Shown here one piece after another: positions 42,219 through 51,875 of a stretch of 64,000 bases of DNA. The first letter of the stretch is position 1. Each line of letters starts with the position of its first letter. Below the pieces are notes generated by a model. It had not been told where the DNA came from and searched no databases. It was given only the letters and a program-made list of their open reading frames with translations. The position numbers and the translations under genes were made by a program. Source of the stretch: Hyphomicrobium_A sp964493785 (GTDB taxonomy: Bacteria; Pseudomonadota; Alphaproteobacteria; Rhizobiales; Hyphomicrobiaceae); assembly GCA_964493785.1 (NCBI GenBank), contig CAZBPM010000018.1, forward strand, positions 1-64,000, read 5' to 3'.

Positions 42219-43055
42219 TCAGTAGCGCGCAGGCGTTTCCAGAACGCGAGGGCGCGGCAGGCCACGATCGCGCTGCGGCTGGATCGGCTTGTTCGACATG
42301 ATGTCGTCGCGGCGGGTCGAGCGGACCGGGGGGACGTGGAGCTGGTCGGCGCGGCACATCTTGCGCTGGTCCTCGTTGCCGCCGCACGCGCGCCCGCGCC
42401 CGTCGCGCGAGAGGCAGATCCGCACATCGCGCAGACGGTTGCCGGGTCCGCTGCAGCCGACGGCGATCATGTCGGGACGAAGCCAGGGGTTGGCGCGCAT
42501 GAATTCGACCTCGACATCGCGCGGCGACATGAACTGCGTCTCGAATGGATTGTTGAAGCGCTCAGGGATGCGCACGGACTTAAAGAGCCGGCGCGACAGA
42601 TTATAATAGCCGGCCGGGTCGAGTCCGGAACAGGTGCCGTGCAGTTTGTACTCGTGGATGACGAGGCCGCGCGAGGGCATAATGTCCATCATGGAGCCAA
42701 TGACGTCATTAGGTACGAACGGCTTCTTTCCGATCGGGCAGGCCTCGGGGTAGCCCTTCTCGTATTGCGGCCAAAGGCCGTGCAGCACGAACCCGTAGCG
42801 CTGGCCGTCGGTGCGCGCGCACTGTTCGTCGTCGCGGCCCTCCTCGGCGGCGACGCAGTGCGTCGGGCTCCATGACATGACCATGGTGTAGTAGTCGAAT
42901 TTTCCGGCGACGCGCTCGCGAGGCTTGGCGTTGAAGACCTCGCTCGGCCATGGTGCACGATGCAGGTCCTGCGCGCAGGTTGCGACGCCGAGCACGGCGA
43001 GGGCGGCAGTCGCGAGGACGGCCTTCAACGGCAGGGTTCGTTTCTTTGACTGCAT
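42219..43055 (-). CDS. Exported ribonuclease T2 family protein
   Basis: The 278-residue protein has a signal peptide (cleavage near CAQ-DLH) and both conserved active-site segments of RNase T2: FVLHGLWPQ (CAS I, catalytic His) and HEYKLHGTC (CAS II, His and Glu). MVMSWSPTHC is the usual first strand with its cysteine. Cysteines C-x-C spread suggests three disulphides. It should hydrolyse RNA in the periplasm or outside without base preference. The C-terminal 40 residues (RSTRRDDIMSNKP) are a non-conserved basic extension. Confidence 0.87.
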   Translation of the reverse strand: MQSKKRTLPLKAVLATAALAVLGVATCAQDLHRAPWPSEVFNAKPRERVAGKFDYYTMVMSWSPTHCVAAEEGRDDEQCARTDGQRYGFVLHGLWPQYEKGYPEACPIGKKPFVPNDVIGSMMDIMPSRGLVIHEYKLHGTCSGLDPAGYYNLSRRLFKSVRIPERFNNPFETQFMSPRDVEVEFMRANPWLRPDMIAVGCSGPGNRLRDVRICLSRDGRGRACGGNEDQRKMCRADQLHVPPVRSTRRDDIMSNKPIQPQRDRGLPRPRVLETPARY

Positions 43056-43182
43056 CGGCGTCTGTGTCCGGCTGCTCGTGTTATTTTTTTGCGGCGACCA
43101 TGGTGCGGTGATGCGCAGGGGAAACGTGCCAGCCTTATCGGCCGTGAATGTGACGTCGGCGGGTTGGGGCTCTAGGGAAAGG

Positions 43183-44589
43183 TCAGGCTGACCCTGCCTC
43201 GGCCAGGCGATCGAGTATCCTCGCCCAGCTCCGCGCGCCTTTCTTGAAGCTCGTCAGATTGTATTTTTCGTTCGGACTGTGGATGCGGTCGTCGTCAAGG
43301 CCGAAGCCGATCATGAGGCTTTCGCAGCCCAGGACGTCCTTGAAAGACGTCACGATAGGGATGGACGCGCCCGAGCCCATGAGGACCGCGGGGCGGCCCC
43401 ACTCGTCGGCCAGCGCGGCGGCGGAGGCCTGCATCGCCGGCGTGTCTGTTGCGAACGCGATCGCCGTTCCGGCCTGCTTGTGGGAAAATTCGGCGGTGCC
43501 GTCGGCGGGAAGGCGCGCGCGTACAAACTCTTCGATCGCAGGTAGGATCTTCTGAGGATCCTGGCCGGCGACGAGACGGCAGGTGATCTTGACCGAGGCC
43601 TTCGACGGAATGACCGTCTTGGTGCCGACGCCCTGATAGCCGCCCGTGATGCCGTTGAACTCCAGCGTCGGGCGCGACCACAGCTGCTCGAGCACTGAGC
43701 GGTCGCTCTCGCCGGCCGGCTGACTGAGGCCGACGGCTCCGAGAAAATCCTCGCCGCGGAAACCGAGCTTGGCCCACTGCTCTTTCTGGATGGGCGCGGG
43801 CTCGGAAACGCCGTCATAGAATCCGGGGATCATCACGCGGCCGTTGTCATCGTGCATGTCGGCGACGATGCGGGTCAGGGCTCTGATCGGATTGAGGGCG
43901 GGGCCGCCATAGATGCCCGAGTGCAGGTCGCGCGCAGGTCCGGTCAACGTCACCTCGATGGACGCCAGGCCGCGCAGCATGGTGGTGATGGCGGGCGTGT
44001 CCTTGTCCCACTGGCCGGTGTCGCAGACGAGCACGTAGTCGGCTTTCAGTTCGTCGCCGTATTGCGCAAGGAAGGCAGGCAGGGAGGCCGAGCCGCATTC
44101 CTCCTCGCCTTCGAGCAGCACCGAGACCGAGATCGGCAGCTTGCCGGCGACGGCCTTCCAGCCGCGCACGGCTTCGAGGAAGGTCATCAGCTGGCCTTTG
44201 TTGTCCTCGGCGCCTCGGGCGACAATGACCTGGCCGTTGGCCGCATCGGCGGCGATGATCGGCTCGAACGGCGGGGATTGCCAGAGGTTCACCGGATCGG
44301 CCGGCTGAACGTCGTAGTGGCCGTAGAACAGAACGTGCGGGACGCCGGGGATGCGCTCGGCCTTGTCGTGGGCGACAACCATGGGGTGTCCCGTGGTCGG
44401 CACAACACGAGCGTCGAAGCCCAGGTCGCGGAGTTCGCCGGCGCACCAGTCGGCCGCCTCCTGGCAGCTCGCTTTGTAGGTCGGGTCGGTCGAGATGCTT
44501 TCTATGCGCAATAGTTGGAACAGCCGTGCGAGCGCTGCATCGCTCGTCTCGTCCAGGGTGGTCAGGACTTGGTTCAGCTGCTCGCTCAT
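43183..44589 (-). CDS. M20 family dipeptidase
   Basis: The 468-residue zinc peptidase has the M20 metal-binding motifs in order: FYGHYDVQPADP (His, Asp), ARGAEDNKGQ (Asp), LLEGEEECGS (catalytic Glu pair) and DTGQW (Asp), with a last histidine expected in HSPNEKYNL near the end. The lid domain follows the CDTG strand. It resembles the carnosinase/DapE-like dipeptidases that take a broad range of dipeptides. Single gene, divergent from ppdK. Confidence 0.92.
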   Translation of the reverse strand: MSEQLNQVLTTLDETSDAALARLFQLLRIESISTDPTYKASCQEAADWCAGELRDLGFDARVVPTTGHPMVVAHDKAERIPGVPHVLFYGHYDVQPADPVNLWQSPPFEPIIAADAANGQVIVARGAEDNKGQLMTFLEAVRGWKAVAGKLPISVSVLLEGEEECGSASLPAFLAQYGDELKADYVLVCDTGQWDKDTPAITTMLRGLASIEVTLTGPARDLHSGIYGGPALNPIRALTRIVADMHDDNGRVMIPGFYDGVSEPAPIQKEQWAKLGFRGEDFLGAVGLSQPAGESDRSVLEQLWSRPTLEFNGITGGYQGVGTKTVIPSKASVKITCRLVAGQDPQKILPAIEEFVRARLPADGTAEFSHKQAGTAIAFATDTPAMQASAAALADEWGRPAVLMGSGASIPIVTSFKDVLGCESLMIGFGLDDDRIHSPNEKYNLTSFKKGARSWARILDRLAEAGSA

Positions 44590-44903
44590 ATAGTCTCTCC
44601 GGTTCAGTTGCCGGCACAGTGGATCAGCGCGGCCGCTGCGTCAAAGGCGGAGCCCGGTTGAGGGTCTGCGGCACCCAGGCGCCGCATCGCGGCGAGGCGG
44701 AACCAACGCTGCCGTAGGAAGCTTTCACCTTCTGGTGCAAAGCTGATGGGAGGCGAGGCTGGTGGCAGACGCGAGCTGGACAGCCGGTTCCAAATGCGGC
44801 AGTTGCCGCGCACTTTATGGCAGAGCCGGAGGCTGATATGCCAGCACACGACGCCGGCCCACTCGCCAGAGGGCGAGAAGCACCGTCGCGGGGAGCGGAC
44901 AAG
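44590..44903. other. Divergent promoter region of the dipeptidase and ppdK
   Basis: A 314-bp gap with no gene. It contains a GC-rich stretch (GCGGCACCCAGGCGCCGC, 44667-44684) that could fold into a hairpin in the ppdK leader. I see no riboswitch consensus or certain promoter. An open frame in phase with ppdK runs from 44817, adding 29 residues that are not part of the family. Confidence 0.4.
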
Positions 44904-47630
44904 ATGGCAGACAAGCCTGCGCAGGGTGAGCAGAAGCTCGTCTATGCCTTCGCCGCCGGTTACGTCGATGGGCGGGCGAACATGTCCGAGCTCCTGGGGG
45001 GAAAGGGCGCGAACCTCGCTGAGATGGCGAGCCTCGGCCTTCCGGTGCCGCCCGGCTTCACCATCACGACCAAGGTATGCGACGCCTATTACGCTCTCGG
45101 GCGGAAGCTGCCCGACGAACTGAAGCCGCAGGTGGAGCGGGCGATCGGGCTCGTCGGGGATGCAGTCGGCGCGACCTTCGGCAGTGTCGAGCGGCCGCTG
45201 CTGGTGTCGGTGCGGTCAGGTGCGCGCGCCTCGATGCCTGGCATGATGGACACCATCCTGAACCTTGGCCTCAACGACGAGACGGTGGAGGGCCTGGCGA
45301 AGCGCTCGGGGGACCGGCGGTTTGCCTACGACAGCTACCGCCGCTTCATCCAGATGTATGCCGATGTCGTGCTCGGTGTCGATCACGGCGTGTTCGAGGA
45401 CATTCTGGAGAGCTTCAAGAACCTCAACGCGCTCGGCTCCGACACGGAGCTTTCCGCCGACGACTGGGCGGAGATGATCGAGGAATACAAGCGGGCGGTG
45501 GTGGATAACCTCGGCCGGCCGTTCCCGCAGGATATTTCCGAGCAGCTCTACGGCGCGATCGCGGCGGTGTTCGGCTCGTGGCAGAACGCGCGGGCCATCA
45601 CGTACCGGCGGCTGCATGATATCCCCGATAGCTGGGGGACGGCGGTCACCGTTCAGGCGATGGTGTTCGGCAATCTCGGCGAGAGCAGCGCGACGGGCGT
45701 CGCGTTCACGCGCAATCCCTCGACCGGCACGAAAGAGATCTACGGCGAGTTCCTTCTCAATGCGCAGGGCGAGGATGTCGTCGCCGGCATCCGCACGCCG
45801 CAGCCGCTGTCGGAGCGGGCGCGGCGCGAGGCGCGCGAGGAAAGCCCGTCGCTGCAGGAGTTGATGCCGAACGTTTACGACAACCTCGCTGCGGTTTTCA
45901 GCAGGCTGGAGAAGCACTATCGCGACATGCAGGACGTGGAGTTCACCATCGAGGATGGGAAGCTCTGGATACTGCAGACGCGGTCGGGCAAGCGCACCGC
46001 GGAGGCGTCGCTGCGCATTGCGGTCGATCTGGCCGAGGAGGGCGTGATCTCCAAGCCGGAGGCGGTGCTGCGGATCAATGCTTCGGCATTGGACCAGCTT
46101 CTGCATCCAACGCTCGATCCCGACGCCAAGCGCGACCTGCTGACGACCGGGCTGCCGGCGTCGCCGGGGGCTGCGTCCGGAGAGATCGTGTTCACGGCGG
46201 ACGATGCGGAGATAGAGCGGGCGCAGCGGCGCGAGGTGATCCTCGTGCGCCTCGAGACCAGCCCCGAAGATATTCATGGGATGCATGCGGCGGTGGGGAT
46301 TCTCACGGCGCGCGGCGGCATGACCAGCCATGCGGCCGTGGTGGCGCGCGGCATGGGGCGACCATGCGTTTCGGGTGCAGGTGCGCTGCGCATCGATGTG
46401 AAAGCGGGAACGTTGCAGGTCGGCGGTCGCACGTTCCGCAAGGGCGATATCATTACCATCGACGGCGGCACGGGCCAGGTGCTGGCGGGGCGCGCCAAGA
46501 TGCGCGAGCCAGAGCTTTCCGGTGCATTCGCGACGCTGATGGAGTGGGCCGACCAGGAGCGCCGTCTCGGCGTGCGCGCCAACGCCGATACGCCGCGTGA
46601 TGCGCGTCAGGCGAGGGAGTTCGGGGCGGAGGGGATCGGGCTTTGCCGCACCGAGCATATGTTCTTCGATGCCGAGCGGATTCTCGCCGTCAGGCAGATG
46701 ATCATTGCCGAAGATGCGGCTGGGCGGAGCGCGGCTCTCGCGAAGATTCTACCGATGCAGCGCGGCGATTTCGAACAGCTTTTCGAGATCATGGAAGGTT
46801 TGCCGGTAACGATCCGGCTGCTCGATCCACCGCTGCACGAGTTCCTGCCGCATCACGCGGACGAGATACCCGAAATCGCGGCCGATCTCGGGGTGACGGC
46901 CGAGAAGCTCACGCACCGCATCGCGCAGCTGTCGGAGTTCAATCCGATGCTGGGCTTCCGTGGCTGCCGGCTCGCGATCGTGTTTCCGGAAATCCCGGAG
47001 ATGCAGGCGCGTGCCATCTTCGAGGCGGCCGTTGCGGTGGAGAAGCGCACCGGCAAACGCGTTAACTTGGAGATCATGGTGCCGCTCGTCGCCTTCAGGG
47101 GCGAGTTCGAGATCGTGCGCGAGGTGGTAGAACGCGTCGCTGCCGATGTGGCAAAGGAGAGCGGTATAAAGGTCGAGTATCTGCTCGGGACAATGATCGA
47201 GCTGCCGCGCGCGGCGCTGCGGGCAGGCGAGGTCGCGGAAGGCGAAACCGGCGCCGCTTTCTTCTCGTTCGGCACGAACGACCTCACTCAGACGACGCTG
47301 GGCCTCAGCCGTGACGATGCCGGCTCGATCCTGGAGCAGTACACGTCGAAGCAGATCTTTCCTGTCGATCCGTTTGTCACAATCGACGTGGATGGCGTCG
47401 GGGAACTGATACGCATCGGTGTCGAGCGCGGACGGGCGGTGAAGCCGGATCTCAAGATCGGGATCTGCGGCGAGCATGGGGGCGACCCGAAGTCAGTCGC
47501 CTTCTTCAACGGGATCGATCTCGACTACGTGTCGTGCTCGCCGTATCGCGTGCCGATCGCACGGCTGTCGGCGGCGCAGGCCGCGATCAAAGTGCGCTCA
47601 CCAAGCAGCGGGCAGGACGGCGATCAATAG
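44904..47630 (+). CDS. ppdK: Pyruvate, phosphate dikinase
   Basis: The 908-residue enzyme interconverts ATP, phosphate and pyruvate with AMP, pyrophosphate and phosphoenolpyruvate. Domains in order: ATP-grasp nucleotide-binding (about 10-345, ELLGGKGANLAEM, VRSGARASMPGMMDT), the swivelling phosphohistidine domain (about 390-510, GGMTSHAAVVARGMG with the phosphorylated His), and the PEP-binding barrel (about 530-890, GIGLCRTEHMFF to YVSCSPYRVPIARLSAAQA with the catalytic Cys). The ATG at 44904 gives the family N-terminus; the frame opens at 44817. It supports gluconeogenesis or pyrophosphate-based glycolysis with the aldolase. Confidence 0.95.
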   Translation: MADKPAQGEQKLVYAFAAGYVDGRANMSELLGGKGANLAEMASLGLPVPPGFTITTKVCDAYYALGRKLPDELKPQVERAIGLVGDAVGATFGSVERPLLVSVRSGARASMPGMMDTILNLGLNDETVEGLAKRSGDRRFAYDSYRRFIQMYADVVLGVDHGVFEDILESFKNLNALGSDTELSADDWAEMIEEYKRAVVDNLGRPFPQDISEQLYGAIAAVFGSWQNARAITYRRLHDIPDSWGTAVTVQAMVFGNLGESSATGVAFTRNPSTGTKEIYGEFLLNAQGEDVVAGIRTPQPLSERARREAREESPSLQELMPNVYDNLAAVFSRLEKHYRDMQDVEFTIEDGKLWILQTRSGKRTAEASLRIAVDLAEEGVISKPEAVLRINASALDQLLHPTLDPDAKRDLLTTGLPASPGAASGEIVFTADDAEIERAQRREVILVRLETSPEDIHGMHAAVGILTARGGMTSHAAVVARGMGRPCVSGAGALRIDVKAGTLQVGGRTFRKGDIITIDGGTGQVLAGRAKMREPELSGAFATLMEWADQERRLGVRANADTPRDARQAREFGAEGIGLCRTEHMFFDAERILAVRQMIIAEDAAGRSAALAKILPMQRGDFEQLFEIMEGLPVTIRLLDPPLHEFLPHHADEIPEIAADLGVTAEKLTHRIAQLSEFNPMLGFRGCRLAIVFPEIPEMQARAIFEAAVAVEKRTGKRVNLEIMVPLVAFRGEFEIVREVVERVAADVAKESGIKVEYLLGTMIELPRAALRAGEVAEGETGAAFFSFGTNDLTQTTLGLSRDDAGSILEQYTSKQIFPVDPFVTIDVDGVGELIRIGVERGRAVKPDLKIGICGEHGGDPKSVAFFNGIDLDYVSCSPYRVPIARLSAAQAAIKVRSPSSGQDGDQ

Positions 47631-47648
47631 AGGCGGCGGCGTCTGCCG

Positions 47649-47870
47649 TCAGAATCCGTGCTCCTCGCCTGCATCGAGACGGGGCTGACGCGGGCGCGGC
47701 CCCTGGCGGCGCGGAAGAATGAGCAGCACGAGTACCAGTGGGGGCAGCAGGAAGCACCAGGCGATCCAGGCCGACAAGTCGCGATTCTTGACGCCAGCAA
47801 ATATGCCGCCGGCAATTCCGGACGCGAGTGCGATACCGCCCCAGACAACGATGCCTTCGAGAAAACTCAT
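47649..47870 (-). CDS. Small two-helix membrane protein
   Basis: The 73-residue protein starts MSFLEGIVVWGGIALASGI and has two transmembrane helices (about 5-24 and 32-51, AWIAWCFLLPPLVLVLLIL) followed by a basic Pro/Arg tail (PRRQGPRPRQPRL). GGGGAGG precedes the ATG at 47870. No family recognised; similar two-helix proteins with 'KNRDLSAWIAWCFLLPP'-like text are common in Alphaproteobacteria and lack a role. It converges on ppdK with an 18-nt gap. Confidence 0.7.
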   Translation of the reverse strand: MSFLEGIVVWGGIALASGIAGGIFAGVKNRDLSAWIAWCFLLPPLVLVLLILPRRQGPRPRQPRLDAGEEHGF

Positions 47871-47953
47871 CTCGTCCTCCCCTTGAGGACAGTAGCTGCC
47901 CAAACTCTGATTTGCGCAGCAACTGTGGCGAAATCAAGCGCCGTAAGTTTACT

Positions 47954-48823
47954 TCAAGCCTGTGCGTTAAAGTCGAGGCCGATATCGAGCACCTGAGCGG
48001 AATGTGTCAGGGCTCCAACCGAAATCAGATCCACGCCGGTTTCGGCGATGGCACGGACCGTCTCAAGGGTGACACCGCCGGACGCCTCCGTAATAGCGCG
48101 GCCGGCGATTTCGGCGACGGAAGCTTTCAGAAGTTCCGGGGACATATTGTCGAGCAGAAATGCGTCGGGGGCGAGCTTCAACGCCTCGTCGATCTCGTCG
48201 AGGCTCGTCACCTCGATCTCGACCTTCACCATGTGGCCGACGTGAGCGCGGGCGCGCTCGAGCGCCGGGCCGATGCCGCCGGCAGCGATGATGTGATTGT
48301 CCTTTATGAGCACCGCATCGAACAGCCCAAAGCGGTGGTTCACGCCGCCGCCGCAACGGACAGCGAACTTTTCCAATGCGCGCAGCCCCGGTGTCGTCTT
48401 GCGGGTGTCGATGATGCGCGCCTTCGTGCCGGCGACCGCTGCAACATAGCGCGCGGTGAGCGTTGCGATGCCGCTCATGTGGCCGAGAAAATTGAGGGCG
48501 GTGCGCTCGGCGGTCAGCAGCGCGCGCGCGTCACCCGAAACGCGGGCGATGGCACCGCCCGCTTCTACGGTGCCGCCGTCGGGGACCACGGTCTCGAACT
48601 CGACGAAGGGATCGAGTGTCTTGAACGCGGCCTTGGCGAGCTGAATGCCTGCCACGGTTCCCTTCTTGCGCGCGGCAATGACGCCCGACGAGCGCGTGCC
48701 GGCGGGGACGGTCGACGTCGTGGTGATATCGCCGCCGAGGCCAAGATCCTCGGCGAGGGATTCGGCGACGGCCCTGTCGACGACCGACGTCGACAGGTGC
48801 AGGTCGTTCGCGAGGGACGTCAT
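47954..48823 (-). CDS. nadC: Nicotinate-nucleotide pyrophosphorylase (carboxylating)
   Basis: The 289-residue enzyme makes nicotinate mononucleotide from quinolinate and PRPP. Family features are EDLGLGGDITT, TALNFLGHMSGIATLT, DTRKTTPGLRALEKFAVRCGGGVNHRFGL and a LDNMSPE segment. The ATG at 48823 overlaps the nadB stop (ATGA), so translation is coupled. It is the last gene of the nadA-nadB-nadC unit. Confidence 0.95.
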   Translation of the reverse strand: MTSLANDLHLSTSVVDRAVAESLAEDLGLGGDITTTSTVPAGTRSSGVIAARKKGTVAGIQLAKAAFKTLDPFVEFETVVPDGGTVEAGGAIARVSGDARALLTAERTALNFLGHMSGIATLTARYVAAVAGTKARIIDTRKTTPGLRALEKFAVRCGGGVNHRFGLFDAVLIKDNHIIAAGGIGPALERARAHVGHMVKVEIEVTSLDEIDEALKLAPDAFLLDNMSPELLKASVAEIAGRAITEASGGVTLETVRAIAETGVDLISVGALTHSAQVLDIGLDFNAQA

Positions 48824-50493
48824 CGCGCGGCTCCGGCCTGCCATTGCCAGGCACTTGGAGTCTCGATGTCGCGGCGGGCACCAAGCTCGTCGATGTCGTC
48901 GAGGGTAAGAAACGTGCGCGTGGCGAGAGCCGGGAGCGCGTCGGGGAAATCACTCCGCGCGTGGGCGCCGCGGCTCTCCTCGCGAAGGAGGGCGCCGGAG
49001 GCCACGAACCGTGCGGCGAGCGCCATGTTGGCGAGCACGAGATCGCTGCCTGCCTGGTGCTCGATATCGCGGAAGGTGACGATGGCCTTCTTCAGTCCGG
49101 CTGAGGTGCGTACGACGCCGACATGGTCGCTCATGGTGCCACGCAGGCGCTGGACCAGCGGGGCGCGCATGGTGGACTGATCGGCTGCGATGCTGCCGAC
49201 GCGTTGCAGGGCGATGCGCTCGGAGATCCGCCCGGCGGTGCCCATTTGCCTGATGTCCGCAGCGGCGCGGTCGGCGAAAACGCAGGCTTCGAGCAGCGAG
49301 TTGGAGGCGAGCCGGTTGGCGCCGTGCAGGCCGGTCGAGGCGACTTCGCCTACGGCCCACAGGCCGGAAACGCTGGAGCGTCCGCGCGAGTCCGTGGCGA
49401 TGCCGCCCATGTGATAGTGGGCGGCGGGGGCGACGGGGATCAGTTCGCGCGCGGGATCGATGCCGGCCTGCTGACACAGCCCGTAGACGTTGGGGAATGC
49501 CTTGGCGAAGCGCTCGCCGATTGCGGCGCGGCAGTCGAGAAAAGCGCCGCGGCCGGCGGCTATTTCGCTGAACACCGCCCGAGCCACGACATCGCGCGGA
49601 GCCAGCTCTGCGGCGGGGTCGATGTCCACCAGGAAGCGCTTGCCGAGCGCGTTGACAAGCGTTGCGCCCTCGCCGCGCAGCGCTTCGGTTGCCAACGGGG
49701 CAGGGTCGAGGCCGACGTCAATCGCGGTCGGGTGGAACTGCACGAACTCGGGATCGGCAATGATGGCGCCGACGCGGGCGGCCATGGCGATGGATTCGCC
49801 ACGTGCGTAGGCCGGGTTGGTGGTGACGGCGTAGAGCGCGCCGATGCCACCAGTCGCGAGCACGACGGCGCGCGCGGGGAAGTATTCGTAGACTTCCTTG
49901 CCGCCGGTGCCGGTGCTGACGAGGCGCACGCCTTCAACGCGGCCATCGATGGTGATCAGCTCGTCGGCTTCGTAGCCCTCCAGCACGCGGATAGATGGCG
50001 TGGCGCGGACTTTAGCGATGAGCGCGGCGAGAATTGCGCCGCCGGTGCGGTCGCCCGAGGCGTGCACGACACGCCGGCGCGAGTGCGCAGCTTCCTGGCT
50101 GAGTGCGAAAGCGCCGCTGGCGTCGCGGTCAAACGGCACGCCGTAGCGCACGAGGTCGGCGATGCGCTCGGGGCCTTCGACGGCAACGAAGCCGGCGACG
50201 TCCGGATCGACGATGCCTGCGCCGGCGCTGAGCGTGTCGGCTGCATGGAGCCCTGCTGCGTCGTTGGAACCAACGGCAGCGGCAACACCGCCCTGTGCCC
50301 AGCCGGTCGATGCTCCCTCGCCGAGCGGGGCGGCGGCCAGAACCGTCACCGGCATCGGCGAAAGCTGCAGTGCGGTGAAGAGGCCAGCGAGACCGGCGCC
50401 GACGATGACCACGTCGCCGGAAGCGCCGAGCGGCTCATCGGCTGCGGCGTGGAAGCGGCGCGTTCCGGGGATGGGCTTGAGAGAGAATGGCAT
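48820..50493 (-). CDS. nadB: L-aspartate oxidase
   Basis: The 557-residue flavoenzyme oxidises L-aspartate to iminoaspartate, the first step of quinolinate formation. It has the FAD-binding VIVGAGLAGLFTAL, the substrate motifs VVHASGDRTGGAI and VQFHPTAID, AAHYHMGGI and GANRLASNSLLEACVFADR. The C-terminal helical domain is complete. Its stop overlaps nadC by 4 nt, and nadA ends 52 nt upstream. Confidence 0.95.
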   Translation of the reverse strand: MPFSLKPIPGTRRFHAAADEPLGASGDVVIVGAGLAGLFTALQLSPMPVTVLAAAPLGEGASTGWAQGGVAAAVGSNDAAGLHAADTLSAGAGIVDPDVAGFVAVEGPERIADLVRYGVPFDRDASGAFALSQEAAHSRRRVVHASGDRTGGAILAALIAKVRATPSIRVLEGYEADELITIDGRVEGVRLVSTGTGGKEVYEYFPARAVVLATGGIGALYAVTTNPAYARGESIAMAARVGAIIADPEFVQFHPTAIDVGLDPAPLATEALRGEGATLVNALGKRFLVDIDPAAELAPRDVVARAVFSEIAAGRGAFLDCRAAIGERFAKAFPNVYGLCQQAGIDPARELIPVAPAAHYHMGGIATDSRGRSSVSGLWAVGEVASTGLHGANRLASNSLLEACVFADRAAADIRQMGTAGRISERIALQRVGSIAADQSTMRAPLVQRLRGTMSDHVGVVRTSAGLKKAIVTFRDIEHQAGSDLVLANMALAARFVASGALLREESRGAHARSDFPDALPALATRTFLTLDDIDELGARRDIETPSAWQWQAGAAR

Positions 50494-50517
50494 TGCGATT
50501 GGGGTTCACCCTGCCGG

Positions 50518-50539
50518 GCCGGCGGATCGCTCCGCCGGC
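50518..50539 (-). other. GC-rich hairpin between nadA and nadB
   Basis: A perfect 9-bp stem GCCGGCGGA/TCCGCCGGC with a 4-nt loop lies in the 52-nt gap, 25 nt before the nadB start. There is no T run. It could stabilise the nadA message or slow translation of nadB. Confidence 0.55.
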
Positions 50540-50545
50540 GCTCCA

Positions 50546-51610
50546 TCAATTGGTGAGGTTGATCATCCGCTCGACGGCGCGGCGTGCCTTCACGGCGACG
50601 TCGGGGTCGACGGTGACCTCGTGTTTCATGTCGCGCAGTGCCTCGTAGATATTCTTGAGGCTGATCCGCTTCATGTGCGGGCAAAGGTTGCACGGACGTA
50701 TGAACTCGACGTCCGGTGCTTCGACGGCGACGTTGGAGGCCATCGAGCACTCGGTGATGAGCGCAACCTTGCGCGGGCGATTGCTCGTCACGTAGTTGAT
50801 CATCGCGGCGGTCGAGCCGGTGAAGTCGGATGCGGCGATGACATCGGGCGGGCACTCGGGGTGTGCGATCACCTTCATGCCGGGATCGGCGGCACGCATG
50901 GCCTCGATGTCCGCGACGGTGAAGCGTTCGTGGACCTCGCAATGGCCCTTCCAGGCGATGATCTCGACTTTCGTCTTCGTCTGCACGTAGCGTGCAAGGT
51001 ATTCGTCGGGGATGAGCAGGACGCGCGGCGCGCCCAGGCTCTCGACCACCTTCACGGCGTTCGAGGAGGTGCAGGTGATGTCGCACTCGGCCTTCACTGC
51101 GGCCGACGTGTTGACGTAGGTGACAATCGGCACGCCCGGATAGGCCTCGCGCAGCATGCGCACGTCCGCTGCGGTGATGGAATCGGCGAGCGAGCAGCCG
51201 GCCTCGAGGTCTGGGATGAGCACGCGCTTGTCGGGGCTCAGCAGCTTGGAGGTCTCGGCCATGAAGTGCACGCCGGCCTGGACGATGACGTCGGCCTCAG
51301 TGCGTGCGGCCTCCTTGGCGAGCTGAAGGCTATCGCCGCGGAAATCGCCGACGCAGTTGAAGATCTCCGGGGTCATGTAGTTGTGCGCCAGGATGACGGC
51401 GTTGCGCTCTTTCTTGAGCTCGTTGATGGCCTTGATGAGCGGCGCGTAGGCCGGCCATTCCATCGGGGTGATGACGTGCTGCACGCGCGCGTAGAGCGGC
51501 GCCATCTCGGCAGCGAGCTCCGGCGTGAACTTCGGCAACGGCCGAGCATCGGGGGCTGGCACGGGGCGCGGCCTGCGGGCAACGGCTGGGCGGACGTCGA
51601 GCGTGTCCAT
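50546..51610 (-). CDS. nadA: Quinolinate synthase
   Basis: The 354-residue protein condenses iminoaspartate with dihydroxyacetone phosphate into quinolinate using a [4Fe-4S] cluster. Conserved elements are ILAHNYMTPEI, GVHFMAETSKLL, TYVNTSAAVKAECDITCTSSNA (cysteine ligand), VIAHPECPPDVI and FIRPCNLCPHMKRI (cysteine ligand). The upstream 265 bp carry two palindromic operators for the adjacent regulator. It is the first gene of nadABC. Confidence 0.95.
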   Translation of the reverse strand: MDTLDVRPAVARRPRPVPAPDARPLPKFTPELAAEMAPLYARVQHVITPMEWPAYAPLIKAINELKKERNAVILAHNYMTPEIFNCVGDFRGDSLQLAKEAARTEADVIVQAGVHFMAETSKLLSPDKRVLIPDLEAGCSLADSITAADVRMLREAYPGVPIVTYVNTSAAVKAECDITCTSSNAVKVVESLGAPRVLLIPDEYLARYVQTKTKVEIIAWKGHCEVHERFTVADIEAMRAADPGMKVIAHPECPPDVIAASDFTGSTAAMINYVTSNRPRKVALITECSMASNVAVEAPDVEFIRPCNLCPHMKRISLKNIYEALRDMKHEVTVDPDVAVKARRAVERMINLTN

Positions 51611-51629
51611 CGCTTCTCCTCAACAGGCC

Positions 51630-51648
51630 TATGCTCACTTTGAGCATA
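51630..51648. promoter_or_regulatory. Proximal NadQ-type operator before nadA
   Basis: TATGCTCACTTTGAGCATA is a 19-bp perfect palindrome with a 3-nt centre, 20 bp before the nadA start codon. A TTGACG hexamer on the minus strand (51656-51661) lies just upstream, so binding here would block the promoter. The regulator gene follows immediately upstream. Confidence 0.72.
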
Positions 51649-51698
51649 AAGAGACCGTCAATTTGACCGGCACCAATTGGCCGGCATGCTTCCATATA

Positions 51699-51715
51699 AT
51701 GCTCTTTTTGAGCAC
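51699..51715. promoter_or_regulatory. Distal NadQ-type operator before nadA
   Basis: ATGCTCTTTTTGAGCAC matches the ATGCTC-N5-GAGCAT pattern of the proximal site with one change. The centres are 68 bp apart, about six and a half helical turns. Confidence 0.65.
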
Positions 51716-51875
51716 TCCAAGGGACGAGAGAAGATTACTTCATCCAGTCACCCCTGACCACAGAAGATTGGTCGTCGGCGCGCGTTTCAATTCGGCGCCG
51801 ACCCGACCTGCACGCCCGCACGCGGGGCCTTGGTGCGACCGAGCGAGCGCGGTCGGGCACGGTGACAATGTGGCG

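Noticed and set aside
45216..46658. 480-codon minus-strand open frame inside ppdK
   Set aside because: It lies wholly opposite a clear enzyme gene, has no recognisable domain and reflects the GC-rich third-position bias.
49123..51643. Long plus-strand open frames (477 and 493 codons) across nadB and nadA
   Set aside because: Both are antisense to well-conserved enzymes with full motif sets and have repetitive, unnatural composition.
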